Source: Scilla litardierei (Eukaryota; Streptophyta; Magnoliopsida; Asparagales; Asparagaceae). Taken from it: a DNA stretch of 64,000 bases. The translations under genes were made by a program, and so were the position numbers. Below the pieces are notes generated by a model. That model ran no database searches. It saw only the letters and a program-made list of their open reading frames with translations, and was not told the DNA's origin. Positions 1-9,652 of the stretch are shown here, in pieces. Positions within the stretch are counted from its first letter, which is position 1. The number at the start of each line of letters is the position of its first letter. The stretch spans positions 282,598,165 through 282,662,164 of the forward strand of contig CM061142.1 of NCBI GenBank assembly GCA_030789695.1, read 5' to 3'.

Positions 1-75
1 GTTACCCGCATCTATTCCCTGACCCATGATTGTTAGGAAATTCCACGGGCGGAATTTTCCTTAAGGTGGGTAGGA
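1..75 (+). mobile_element. Internal 3' tail of a chromovirus-like Ty3 element, with polypurine tract
   Basis: This is the last internal sequence before LTR-F. It ends in a purine-rich tract (AAGGTGGGTAGGA, 63-75) directly before the TGTAACG start of the LTR, as in Tekay-1 and Tekay-2. A hairpin (36-44 with 51-60, loop ACGGGC) lies just upstream of the tract. The rest of the element lies to the left of the window. Confidence 0.7.
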
Positions 76-2229
76 TGTAACGACCACTTTCCGGTCGTGC
101 GTATTTTAGCGTGATCGCCCACGTACCTTCGTTGTAATTTTTGGGCGCCGGGTCACACATTAGTAATAATCTATTACGATTACTATCTTAATATATATAT
201 ATATATATATATTAATATATATTTACCTATTCAACTCAGTTTAAACGAGCTAGGCTTAACTTTGGTAATAATAATAAAAAAAGAGGGGGATTTCAACTGG
301 TTGAATGTTTCAAACAAAAACAAAACAAAACTCAATCAAATCTTTAAAAACTAAATGCTATCCAATAACCAACGGGTATCACACAAATCCCAACAGATCC
401 CCACTTCTCCTCTCTCTCCACTCACCCACGTGAAGCCCCTACCCCATTTTTTTAATAATAAACCTAGTATAAGAAAACCCTTAGGCTTAAATTATAAAGG
501 AGCAACCTACTCTGCTGTAGTGTCCCAGGCCATCTTCTCATCAATTCACGTGCTTTTCCTCTTCAGTTAAAAAGCTTGGTATCTTCTCCTATCAACTCAC
601 AGCGCCCCTGTTTATCATCTCCACGCAACCGAAGTCTGCACCAGCCCCCTCCTCATACCCAACGCCCGGCGACTCCTCCCCCGTCCAGCCATCCACTCAC
701 CTCCTCCCCTACACGCGGTGCCGCGCCCAGCCTCGCCCTAGCCGCCTGCAGACAGCCGCCGAGCCCTCTCACCCTCCCACACGACCAACACCCCCGCTGC
801 CTATCTCCCCTCCTCTGCCTGCCACATCACCCCACCGGAGCCCCGGTGCCCAACACCCCCGAGCTTCTCCTCCCCCTCACGGCCCCCTCCTTTCCTCTCT
901 TCATCTTTTCGCAACTCCCCCTCGCGCACGCGGATGCCTGAGAGGCTCTCGGACACGCACATAGATCCACGCACGCCCAGGAGCTCCTCTTCACGCTCGT
1001 GAAGCCACAGCTCGCTGTCACCTCCTTCCCATTGTCGTTGATAGACACGCGAGGGCCGCGGGCAGCTTCCTCCCTCCTCCCGAAGCTTTTACGCCGCTGT
1101 TCCGGGACCCGACGCATCGTCGCTACCATCGGGACTTCTGATCCTCCTCTGCACTTACGGTTAGTAGATCTAACCCTTTAACAACTCTTAACCCCCATCA
1201 TAGGACAGAAAACCTAATAAAAACGAATCGCTAGACGTCGTAGGGGCTTTTTGTAAATCTGTCCTGAACAAGAAACGCTTATTCTGATTTTATGTTCTGC
1301 CAAAATAGCTAACCAAACCCTCTGCAGCGTAGTACATGTCGAGACGATTCCAACGACACCAAGAACGCCAAAAACAGGCGAGTATTTGATTTTATATGAA
1401 TTTCTGAAGTTTTGACACTTTTGCGCCATCTTTATGTATTGCAGTGTAACTCAAAAACTAGACGTGAGATGACGTACAAAATTGACATTATAATGACTAG
1501 GACGAAATTTGGGATCCAACGGTATATCATATGATATACCTTAATTTAAAACAATTATGAGAAAAAAAATGTTTTCTGTAGCAAGTCTAGTGAAACCGTG
1601 TTCGTCATTATTTTTGAGATTGCCATAAAAGTCGTTTGACCCACTTTTGCGGTATAGAACCATCATCATAATGTAACAATGTTGATAACACCAAATTTCT
1701 TTTATCCGGACATGATTAACAAATTTTGACACCGTGACAATCGTGCGCCTCGAAGGCGGTATCGTGATATCGTGATGTCATGTGAGTCGACTAGGCCGGC
1801 TCGTGCTCCGGCAAACTTTTGGGTGGGGTTAGGGTTGAGCGGCCACTGGGCGTATGAAGGGTAATCTCCTCAAGAGCACCACCTGCACGCGATGGGTTAG
1901 CATCAATCACGGTAAGCCCCCGTGAGAGGAACGACCTTCTCATCACGACCTAAAGGCGAGAACCCTAGATTAGATGTGAACTCTTGACATGGAAATTGCA
2001 ACGCTAACTTTGGTCTCTTGGAAAATTGTCATGCTAACGTACTTAGAGAAAGCTTAACTTTAACCTTGCAACCATCTAGAACTGCATGTTAGGAATGCTC
2101 GCCTCTGTTTCTATAGAAATGTTAAATGTTAAATCGCTGCAGACGTTTCTTTAAATTATTAATGCTTCTAAAATTCATATATATCAGATCTCTTGCCTTG
2201 GGATGCTAACACTTTCTTGCAGACCCTAG

Positions 2230-2264
2230 CTGACATACATTCATTGTTTGTGGATGTATGTCAG
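2230..2264 (+). other. Hairpin in LTR-F (11-bp stem)
   Basis: CTGACATACAT (2230-2240) pairs perfectly with ATGTATGTCAG (2254-2264) around a 13-nt loop. Equivalent hairpins with different stem bases occur at the same relative place in the Tekay-1 and Tekay-2 LTRs, which argues for a conserved structure. Confidence 0.65.
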
Positions 2265-2362
2265 ATCCAGCGCTTAAGTACGCGGAGGACTCGTACGAGA
2301 CGACAGACTTGGAGAGTCAAGAGTTCGCACCTGACGCAGTGCTTCTTCCAGCTGAGGACTAG
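2264..2362 (+). other. Conserved acidic mini reading frame in LTR-F (32 codons plus stop)
   Basis: Immediately after the hairpin, one frame stays open for 32 codons and is rich in Asp and Glu before a TAG stop. The Tekay-1 and Tekay-2 LTRs have acidic frames of 32 and 31 codons at the same place and in the same phase relative to the hairpin base. No ATG precedes it. If it is coding it may be a spliced-on exon, because the hairpin's 3' arm ends in CAG. I do not recognise the peptide. Confidence 0.35.
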
Positions 2363-2665
2363 AGGACCCCTCACTTCCAGTTTTCTTAGTTTACTTTCAG
2401 TCACTTGCTGTAGTTGTGTACGTTTCTTTTGTTGCTACTTTAAGCCCAACCGTGGCTTTTAATTTCGTGTACGAACTTTTAATCTCTGGATGTGGCTTTT
2501 ATCTTTATATCATTGTTATGTTCTGATTGTTCTGATACGCAAATACAAGGACCTCTCCTGTGTTTTTATCACAGACGCTTATTGAACTCGAGCTTCACCG
2601 CTCCAGTTCAAGTGGACCGCATAAGTTTCTCGCTTCCGATGTCTCTTGGGAAGCGGGGCGTTACA

Positions 2666-3562
2666 TAATCTCTTACAAGTTTTGATTTTTATGATATATC
2701 TCTTGTTGCATCTTGATTTCATAATGAATTCTATTGTTGATCTTGTCTCTCTATCGATTTCCAATATGAATTGTGAGTAGTTACTTTGCTCTAGGGCAAA
2801 GGGATGAACCCTATGGATCTAATGTTTGAATTGTGAGATCTATTGAATTGCTATGCTATTAGGCTTGATTGAAAGGTTAGATCTTGGTTGATTTACTACG
2901 GATAGATAGGGATTTTTCTTGGATCTCGTGAGCTCGACAGAGGATCTTGATCTAAGGAAAGCCCTAGATATTCAATTTAGGTTTACAATCGAAATTCCCC
3001 AAATTTGGTGCGTGACGGCGACCAAAGCTAGCATTTTTATTGTTCTATTATACTCATATTCGTTGCACGACAGTGAATGGATACGAACTATCAAGATCTA
3101 GATCCGAACTCAAGTTGCGCGACATCGAGCTTGAGTTTGGATTGGACGATATTGCCAATCTTAATGCTAGTAGTCTAGACTAGGCTTGCACGACAACGAG
3201 CCTCTAGTTTAGAGTGCTATAGACCAACAATAGCACGACAGCGTGAGTTGGTTCTCCAATTAGTTGCGACGAGTTCACCTTTTACCAAGTTTGATTGCAT
3301 GGTTGTTCATAACTCACGTTGATAACTTGAAAATCCATAGTGGGGATTCCCTAGCCCTAGACGACTTTATTATATTGAATTTGCATTAATACTCGAACGA
3401 TCGTTGCACCATCCACTCTTAAACGATTTTCCACCCAGTAGCTTAGTGATTGAAATAGAGTACCGTCATTCGTCCTCCCTGTGATTCGATACCCGCTTGC
3501 CACTTAACCGTGCACTTGCGGTAAAGCTACATTGTTTTCCGGGTGTATATCCGGGAGCGATC
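2666..3562 (+). mobile_element. Athila/Tat-like LTR remnant, 3' portion
   Basis: No coding potential is seen. The end of this stretch (CCGTGCACTTGCGGTAAA at 3508) matches the terminal part of the Tat-2 LTR at 58158. Upstream text such as 'gggatgaaccctatggatctaatg' is of the kind seen in Athila LTRs. The likely LTR end is the ATCA at 3559-3562. There is no primer site after it, so it is a 3' LTR, a solo LTR or a remnant. LTR-F seems to have landed inside it. Confidence 0.45.
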
Positions 3563-4620
3563 AGCATGCTACAGGCAGGTGCACCAAAGCGCGAGCTAGG
3601 TTGTGCACGTGGGGCCCCACGGCCTAGGGTTTCGTGCCCTTTTTTGCTTGACGGCTGCAATTTGCAAAATTGCATGGTTTTGGGCTGATTTTGAAGAGTT
3701 GATTGAGGGGTCGAACGGACTCGGAATGGAGTGTCATTTCTTTCTACGCGTTCACCGTTTAACCTTCTTTGATTTGATAGGTTGTATCACTTGCGAAGTT
3801 CAACGGTGAGGGAGGAAAAATTCACCAAAGTTTGGCCTTTGTGAAAGGCAAACTTTAATTAATTTTTCTCTTCAAAATTAATAGTCCCACAACGGAAATT
3901 GAGAAAGAGGAGGGGTCAGTCGCCTATATAAATAGGGGCCTACCCCCTCCTCAAAACTCATCCCAAGCTCCAGATCTGAATAGTTCCATTAAACATGAGC
4001 AAGCCCGGATCTGAGCTTAAAATAAATACTCTTTCTCCCTAAATTTCTTCCTTGCCCCTGTTCGGGCTTTAGCAAAACTACGAAGGAGCTCAGATCGGAT
4101 CTGAAGTCTTGACGAAGGACCACTCAAGGTGAAATCTTCTTCGATGTGTGGTTGGCTCAGCGATAAGGGTGTTGCTCGCCTCGGGATGTGGTGCGGTTCG
4201 GCTCGGGACGAGGAGCAGCTCGGGATGCAGATCAGCTCGGGAGAAGCGGTACGGGGCCAAAGAAGTGTTGCTGAAAACGACGCTTCGTATTCTGCGGAAA
4301 CGAAGTGAAAGATATGTAGTTTAAATTAAGCATACGTTTATGAATTGCATATGTTAGATAGATCTATACTTAGGGGTTGGTCGGACCCAACCCCGAGATA
4401 GTAGAGATCTTGGCTAGGGTTTGTTCCCTTTAAGGCTTAACTTGAAATTGTTTTAAGTTAATTTTTTCGTTGCTTATTTGATAACTTCGTCCGAACGACT
4501 TAGGCCAAACGTCGTATTTATGGCCCTAAGGACCCAGAAAACCCTTCAGTGACGACCTTCGGACCTCTGGACTACCATCCCGTGGTGAGAAAACACCCCA
4601 AAACAAACGGGAAAACAATT
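3563..4620 (+). other. Non-coding LTR-like sequence with a TATA box
   Basis: I see no gene. A clear TATA element (CTATATAAATAGG, 3924-3936) follows 'tagtcccacaacgg', a phrase common upstream of TATA boxes in plant copia LTRs. Class and limits cannot be fixed from the sequence alone. Confidence 0.3.
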
Positions 4621-4959
4621 AATAGGGCTACTTTAACAAGTCACAAATTGAAGGGAAAAACAATTAAAATAACTATTGACATATAATAGATTATCAAACA
4701 TAATAAAAGCTTAAATTAAAGTGAATATTAATTCATTTTCAATGAACCCAAGAATAAGAAGAAGCAGACAACATCATCAAGAGAATTCTCACATCTGTAT
4801 ATCAATACATGCTAATGTTTGGCAAGAACTAAAAAAATCTATGTAATTCAAGAGAAAACCTTGTTGAAATTGGATATGTATTGAGAACTCAATGGCATCA
4901 AACATTAATATAACCACTAACAAGAAAAATATCTATATATGTGTCTAGTTACATGCAGC
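4621..4959. other. AT-rich DNA, nothing recognised
   Basis: This AT-rich stretch lies downstream (on the minus strand) of the MASS-like fragment. I find no coding frame, repeat or terminal signature. Confidence 0.4.
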
Positions 4960-4975
4960 TTAAAGCACATGAACA

Positions 4976-5332
4976 CTAGAAAGATGATACAAAATAGAAG
5001 ATGACCATACCGGCGTCTGCCAGGATTGGCCTTCTTCTTGGCATGAGGCTGCTGCGAAAATCCCACAGAAACCGCAGCCGGAGAGCTTGGGCGAAGGGAG
5101 GGTCAAGCGCCGCCGAGACACGACCATTCCGGTAGCCGCAACCGCCACCATTCGATCTTTTTCGTTCCAACATGCCAGCGGAGCCGTCGCTTCGGGAGCG
5201 CATCAACTCGTACCCTCCTCCATTTGCTTTCTTGGGCTCTTTCAGCTCTTCTAACAAGAACCTGTCCTCCCATACTAAGCCGGATGAGCCTAACCTTCTG
5301 AATGTCTCACTAGACCTCTGAAGCCAGTCCAT
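4976..5332 (-). pseudogene. MASS/MAPK-kinase-substrate-like protein fragment
   Basis: The minus strand starts MDWLQRSSETFRRLGSSG and continues with VWEDRF, an SRSDGSAG block, an ERKRSNGGG block and YRNGRVS. This order (Q-R-S start, FRR-GSSG-VWDD, RSRSNG, RTGRVSPA-DPPSPK) is that of the small plant MAPK-substrate proteins of the At1g80180/MASS kind, which are about 140 residues long. After ALDPP near 5085 the conserved continuation SPKLSGCGFCGIF is found one frame over (in 4960-5151), so a 1-nt insertion breaks the frame. The conserved basic C-terminal end is not obvious. It sits 20 bp downstream of a TORTIFOLIA1-like fragment in the same orientation, which is not a normal gene order and suggests capture and joining. 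The family call comes from memory of the motif order; a database search was not possible. Confidence 0.6.
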
Positions 5333-5352
5333 CTTCTGGCTTGATTATAAGC

Positions 5353-5631
5353 TCAGATGTTGTGGTGGGTTGTGGCGAGGAGGTCGAGGATGCGGATGGA
5401 CTCCCGGCGGTAGACGGTGGTGGATGGGGTATGGTCGGGGGAGCAGATGGGATCGTGGGGGATGGATTTGAGGCGCATGGGGACGCCATCTGATGGCAGG
5501 GTTTTGATGATATTCTCGAGGTCATCGGCGACAATCTGGTGGGTGTCGCGGTCGCAGAGCTTGGAGAGAGACGTCAGGATCAGGGATTTGAGGTCCACCA
5601 TGGTGAGATGGGATGAGAGAGAAGATGACAA
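5353..5631 (-). pseudogene. TORTIFOLIA1/SPIRAL2-like first-exon fragment
   Basis: The minus strand encodes MVDLKSLILTSLSKLCDRDT, then HQIVADDLENIIKTLPSDGVPM and, further on, RRESIRILDLL. This matches the N-terminal HEAT-repeat start of plant TORTIFOLIA1-like microtubule-associated proteins (LK.R.L..L.KL.DRDT..IA..DLE.II..L...G.PMLL; then RRESIRLL.LLC). Intact proteins continue for several hundred residues. Here the frame stops about 92 codons in, and the MASS-like fragment follows on the same strand. The ATG at 5601 (before VDLKS) or the one at 5631 could be the original start. I read it as a captured 5' exon rather than a working gene. Confidence 0.55.
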
Positions 5632-5639
5632 AGATGATG

Positions 5640-5780
5640 AGATCTCATACAGAGAGAGGGTTGACCAAAAACTGCGATGGAAATTATCATCATCATAATA
5701 ATTTAACTTTAACAGACGCTGTCACAGATACTATTATTGCGAGAGGTCACACGCTACCAAAAATTGCGAGAGGTCACATG
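5640..5780. other. Spacer between gene fragments and copia-1
   Basis: There is no coding potential. A short direct repeat (TTGCGAGAGGTCACA, 5738-5752 and 5764-5778) ends just before the copia-1 LTR at 5781. Confidence 0.4.
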
Positions 5781-6221
5781 TGTTGAGTATTGGTGTTTCA
5801 TACCAATCTTATTTTGAGGATGATCACAACATTATGTTGCTGCTAATGACTCTCTTGTTTTAGTCTCATAATTTCATTTCAAGAATCTCTCTTGGAGACT
5901 AAACACTTGGTGCAAGGATGGACATCAAGTGGAGAAGGGCCAAAGCTTGGACACAAGGGATGTCAAAGCTTGGAGATGATGGAGAGCATCAAGGCATCAA
6001 GATTGAAGACATAGACTCTAAGGAAAGCAATGTAATCCATGTAATATTTCCTTTATTGCTTTCTCTCTCATTTGAGTCTAGGTTAATGTAATACCTTGAT
6101 AGATGGTCTACTCATTCATGCATATGCATTTAGCCATCTTAGTGAGCCTTAGGATTATCATATAATCCAACCTAATAGGTTTATCTTGACCAAAGACTCA
6201 TTTGGAGTCTCTGTCTTTCCA

Positions 6222-6770
6222 TCAGTCGCCTGCTGAAGGATTTACAGTCGACTGGGTGATTTCTAGTCGCCTGTCGATCCTTCTACAGTCGACCGATATG
6301 CACTGCTCAAGTCAACATTTCTATTGACTCTACTTGAGCTTTTCACAACAGTCGACTGATGCTCAGTTTACAGTCGCCTGTATATTTACAGTCGCCTGTG
6401 CATTGGTCAACAGTCGTCTGAGTAGCGTAAGTGCAAATACTGCTTCTCTCTGTTTTTCTCCATCTCCTGCAGCAGTCGACTGATGAAGGATTTACAGTCG
6501 CCTGACTATTTTACAGTCGACTGTATTATTGACATCAGTCGCCTGTATGCTTATCTGGAGAAAGAGTGCAGCTCTCTATTTTATTCCATCCCCTACAACA
6601 GTCGCATGCTGAAGGTTTTTTAGGCGCCTGTCCTGTTTACAGTCGATTGTATCGACTTCATCAGTCGACTGTCCTGCCTCAGATTATAGCCGTTGGATAT
6701 TTTCTAGCCGTTGAACAGTAGACTGTCATTTGTTCATCAGTCGACTGTCCTTGACGTTTCTACCCAGAAA
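6222..6770 (+). repeat. Array of CAGTCGACTG-type palindromes in the copia-1 LTR
   Basis: About 18 copies of a 10-base motif occur in about 550 bp. The motif is CAGTCGACTG or the directional variant CAGTCGCCTG, spaced roughly 20-40 bp apart with unrelated spacers. The array ends about 65 bp before the LTR TATA box. Confidence 0.85.
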
Positions 6771-6834
6771 CTAGCCGTTGCAGCCTTGTGCTTTTTGCTG
6801 TTTTATTGGGTTTTGAGGGTTGATATAGGGTACC

Positions 6835-6844
6835 AATATATATG
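6835..6844 (+). promoter_or_regulatory. Putative TATA box of the copia-1 LTR
   Basis: AATATATATG follows the palindrome array. The same order (array, then TATA) is seen on the minus strand in copia-2 (TATA complement near 27785) and copia-4 (near 46590). Confidence 0.5.
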
Positions 6845-7611
6845 GGTGTGCTGAGTTCATTATAACTTCTTGATGCTATTGAAAATCATAAGAGATCAAT
6901 AAGCCACTCTCAAACTCTCTCATTTCCCTCTTTGAGCTCTCATTCCTCTTCATGCATTGAAGTCCAGCTCAAGGGAAATAATCCAAGTGCTTTCAAGCCA
7001 ATCTCAACACTTGGAGATCCTCTTCCATGCCTTGCATTCATCTATGAGTAAGCATCTCAAGGCATAGGTAAGAGTATTTATTTTACTTGGTGATTCTTGT
7101 AACACTAATTCTCTTTGTAGAAATTAGTCTTTCTCTCATTGTGGGAGTTTATCTCTTTATGTGATAAGGACTTTCTCTTAGTGGGAATAACTCTCTTTGT
7201 GGGAGTAACTCTCTTAGTGGGAGTTTGGTGTCCTAGTGTAGTGCTAACCCTAATTATATGAGTGGGAGTTAGTAATTCTCTAGGTGGGAGTTTGACCCCT
7301 GTGTAGGGTTGGTTGGGTCCTTGTGTAGGGCAAAATTCTCTTGGTGAGGTATCTCGTTGTGGGATTTGTATTCACTTCTCTTTGTGGAAATATAGTGATT
7401 ATTGGTGTGGCTGGACGTACCCAAGTTTTGGAAACCCAGGGTAAAATCTTGTGTTTGCGTTTGGATTGATTGTGTCAATTATTTCCTCTTGCATTTATTA
7501 TTCCACATTTGCAAGTTTAATTTTAATTGGACAATTTTATTGCCATTACCCTATTCACCCCCCTCTAGTGTGTTGTTGTTAGTATTGCAAGGGTAAGGCG
7601 ATCCTTACAAT

Positions 7612-7623
7612 TGATATCAGAGC
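7612..7623 (+). promoter_or_regulatory. Copia-1 primer binding site (mutated)
   Basis: TGATATCAGAGC lies 2 nt after the LTR end. It is one base off TGGTATCAGAGC, the initiator tRNA-Met site, which is intact in the copia-2 copies. Confidence 0.8.
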
Positions 7624-7645
7624 GAGGTTATAGCATATTGCAACG

Positions 7646-7930
7646 ATGGCATTCAACACCTCATCCGCGTCTCATGAAGAAGGTCATTCAACCGTTCGAC
7701 CCCCGCTCTTCAACGGAACCAACTACCCAAGTTGGAAGAGCAGGATGATGATCTACATGAAGGGTCAAGACCTTTGGGACATCACGGAGTTGCCATTTGA
7801 GGAGCCTACTTCACTCACGGCTTCTAGAACTAAGGCGGAGAAGGACTCGATCAGAGTCAATGCAAGGGCTATGAATGCATTCCATTGCGCCCTCACTCCG
7901 AATGAGTTCGACCGTATCTCCATGTGCAAA
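7646..7930 (+). pseudogene. Copia-1 gag, N-terminal part only
   Basis: The frame starts MAFNTSSASHEEGHSTVRPP and continues LFNGTNYPSWKSRM, the usual start of plant copia Gag (nucleocapsid precursor). It is about 95 codons long, ending RISMCK, where the homologous copia-2 gag goes on with MANDIWHTLE. The break coincides with the first base of the Tat-1 LTR at 7932, so the gene was cut by that insertion. The remainder should lie beyond the right edge, after Tat-1 ends. The frame is open up to the break. Confidence 0.85.
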
Positions 7931-7931
7931 T

Positions 7932-9652
7932 TGACGCACCCAAAACCTACGCCTAGGTTCCACCTGGTGGTGTCACGATCGACAGGCATGGTATGGCCCC
8001 TAGGCTTCAATTCCGGGCTCAATCCGCAAGCGGACGATGTCGAGTTATAGTATAAATGATATTGAATCCTACAGGGACGGTGATAGTGTCAATGGATTCT
8101 CAGTTTATTCCTAAGTCTTGAAGTGAGATAGCTATCGGGGTAAAAGGTTTGGTTGGAGTGTTGTTGTTGTAATATTAATAAAAGGGACCAGGGCGTTAGG
8201 GATCACCACTAGGATCGTTGGGGTTCGACGTTGGGATAGGATCCTTACATTGCATTAGGGCTAGGGAATTAATCCCCCAATTCCTACCACTCTCGTGGAT
8301 TAGAATTGCGGGGTATTTCGATGGCTCTCATTGACGCAATGGCGGTAGCCGTCAACGTAGCGGTATAGTTCGTCGATGGATCCCCTCAAGACGCGAGCCG
8401 GGAAAGGTCACGAGCCTTGGTTGGATCCACCGATTTCCCTATTCGAATCCATAGATACCCCTTAAACACATTAATTCCACAGACCGTGGGCATGATCTTA
8501 GTATGGGTTATCTATGGATTCGGTAGGATCTACAAAAATACTTCCCTAAGTCCCCAATTCAATGTAGGGATCCAGATCTACATTTTCCCCTAGGATCCTA
8601 GGGCTAACCCATCAACCCTAGAAAGAATCTACTTACACATCGCAATAGTAACGGACAAAAACATCATTCTCAGAGACGAAAACATTATAACAATCAAAGG
8701 AATATGGATAAAGGACTTACAGCGAGAAATCAATAGAAATTGCAATTTATAGATCCAGAAAAATTCCTAGATTCCAAGCGCAAGAGAAATCAAGAACGCA
8801 AATAATAATCTCCAAGTTTTCGATCCAAAATTCCATACAAAAATCAATCTCCAGATCCCTACAAAAATCGCCTAAGCTCCCGGTTAAAAACTCTTCAAAA
8901 AAAACTCTAATGAAATTTGCCTCCTTTTCTGTCGCTCAGCTCCCTGAGCTTTCAGTGCCAAAATCGCACGCATCGCGGCTTCAGAAAACTTTCCAAAATT
9001 AGCCCTGGAATTGTCGACCGAGTAGGTGACTCGGTCGATCAATGCGATGCTCGTTCGGTCGCTCGGACCGAGCAGAGGAGCTGCTCGACCGAGCACTACA
9101 GGGAATGGAGTGAATTCAAAATCGCTGCTCTGCCTACCTAGACCGAGTTAGCTCTGCTCGGTCCGAGTAGAGGTCAACTCGGTCAGCTGCTCGGGCCGTG
9201 TCGTTGGACTTCTTCAGCTGTGGAAATTGAGGTTGCTCGACCGAGCAAATGAACTGCTCGGTCCGAGCCATCCCGTATCAGCTCCTCTTCTGAAATTGAA
9301 GCTACTCAGTCGAGCAACTGAACTGCTCGGACCGAGCATTTCCTGGGAAACTATCTCCAGGAGCTGATGGGTGTCTCTCTCTCCTCTGCTCTCTCTCCTC
9401 CTCCAATGGCTCCGAAAGTCTGGCAAACTCCTCCAGAGCCTCGCCAATGAGCTCACGAGCATGTCGGATGTGTCCATACCCAAGTGGGGTCCCAAATCGC
9501 TCCAAAATCCCTGAAAACTCATAAAACACTACGAAACTCGAATATATCGTCAGAAATGTAATATCATAGTAAAATGTGTGATTTGGATGCGAAAATGGTA
9601 TGAGATGCAATGAAATGATGATATGAAAATAGTAGAAAATATGGACACATCA
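7932..9652 (-). mobile_element. Tat-1 3' LTR (Athila/Tat-type Ty3, minus strand)
   Basis: The plus strand reads TGACGCACC ... ACACATCA over 1721 bp. It is a close copy of 44485-45914, which abuts the Tat-1 primer site, so this is the opposite LTR of the same element. It lies at the 3' end, next to a degenerate polypurine tract. On the minus strand the palindrome array (9015-9341) precedes a TATA-like CTATAAATTG (complement of 8740-8749). It is inserted in copia-1 gag. Confidence 0.8.
9015..9341 (-). repeat. GCTCGGACCGAGC-type palindrome array, Tat-1 3' LTR
   Basis: Some ten copies of motifs such as GCTCGGACCGAGC, CTGCTCGACCGAGC and CTCGGTCCGAGTAG occur within 330 bp. Each is a short near-palindrome with central GGACC, GACC or GTCGA. 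The same array is in the 5' LTR (45567-45892). Confidence 0.85.

Larger units (their letters stand above)
76..2665 (+). mobile_element. LTR-F: 3' LTR of a chromovirus-like Ty3 element
   Basis: The LTR starts TGTAACG and ends CGTTACA, a perfect 7-base terminal inverted pair. It shares start, conserved end (GACGCTTAT ... GGGAAGCGGGGCG) and internal hairpin with the LTRs of Tekay-1 and Tekay-2, but the middle is highly diverged. A (TA)n tract lies at about 188-216 and a C-rich leader-like stretch at 590-1130. A possible TATA (AATTATAAAG) sits near 489. No paired LTR is in the window, so this is the right-hand LTR of an element entering from the left. Translations of the C-rich part look like chance reading frames. 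Confidence 0.75.
5781..7609 (+). mobile_element. Copia-1 5' LTR (SIRE-like Ty1/copia)
   Basis: The LTR starts TGTTGAGTATTGG and ends CCTTACA, 1829 bp. It is followed by AT and a primer site and then by copia gag. It is homologous to the copia-2 LTRs (26996-28846, 31882-33328) and more distantly to the copia-4 LTR (45915-47712). From 7090 to 7400 there is a run of degenerate 'gtgggagtt/ctctctttgtg' repeats. The partner LTR is not in the window because Tat-1 interrupts the element at 7932. Confidence 0.85.

Noticed and set aside
576..1181. Proline-rich ORFs on both strands of LTR-F
   Set aside because: They come from a C-rich, CT-biased leader; several overlapping frames are open at once and none shows a domain.
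3497..3809. Short overlapping ORFs at 3466-3809
   Set aside because: Both strands are open over the same span, with no motif; the span crosses the end of an LTR remnant.
6222..6770. CRISPR-like array (short repeats with unique spacers)
   Set aside because: The repeats are only 10 bp, degenerate and irregularly spaced, and lie in a plant LTR promoter. No cas genes are present.
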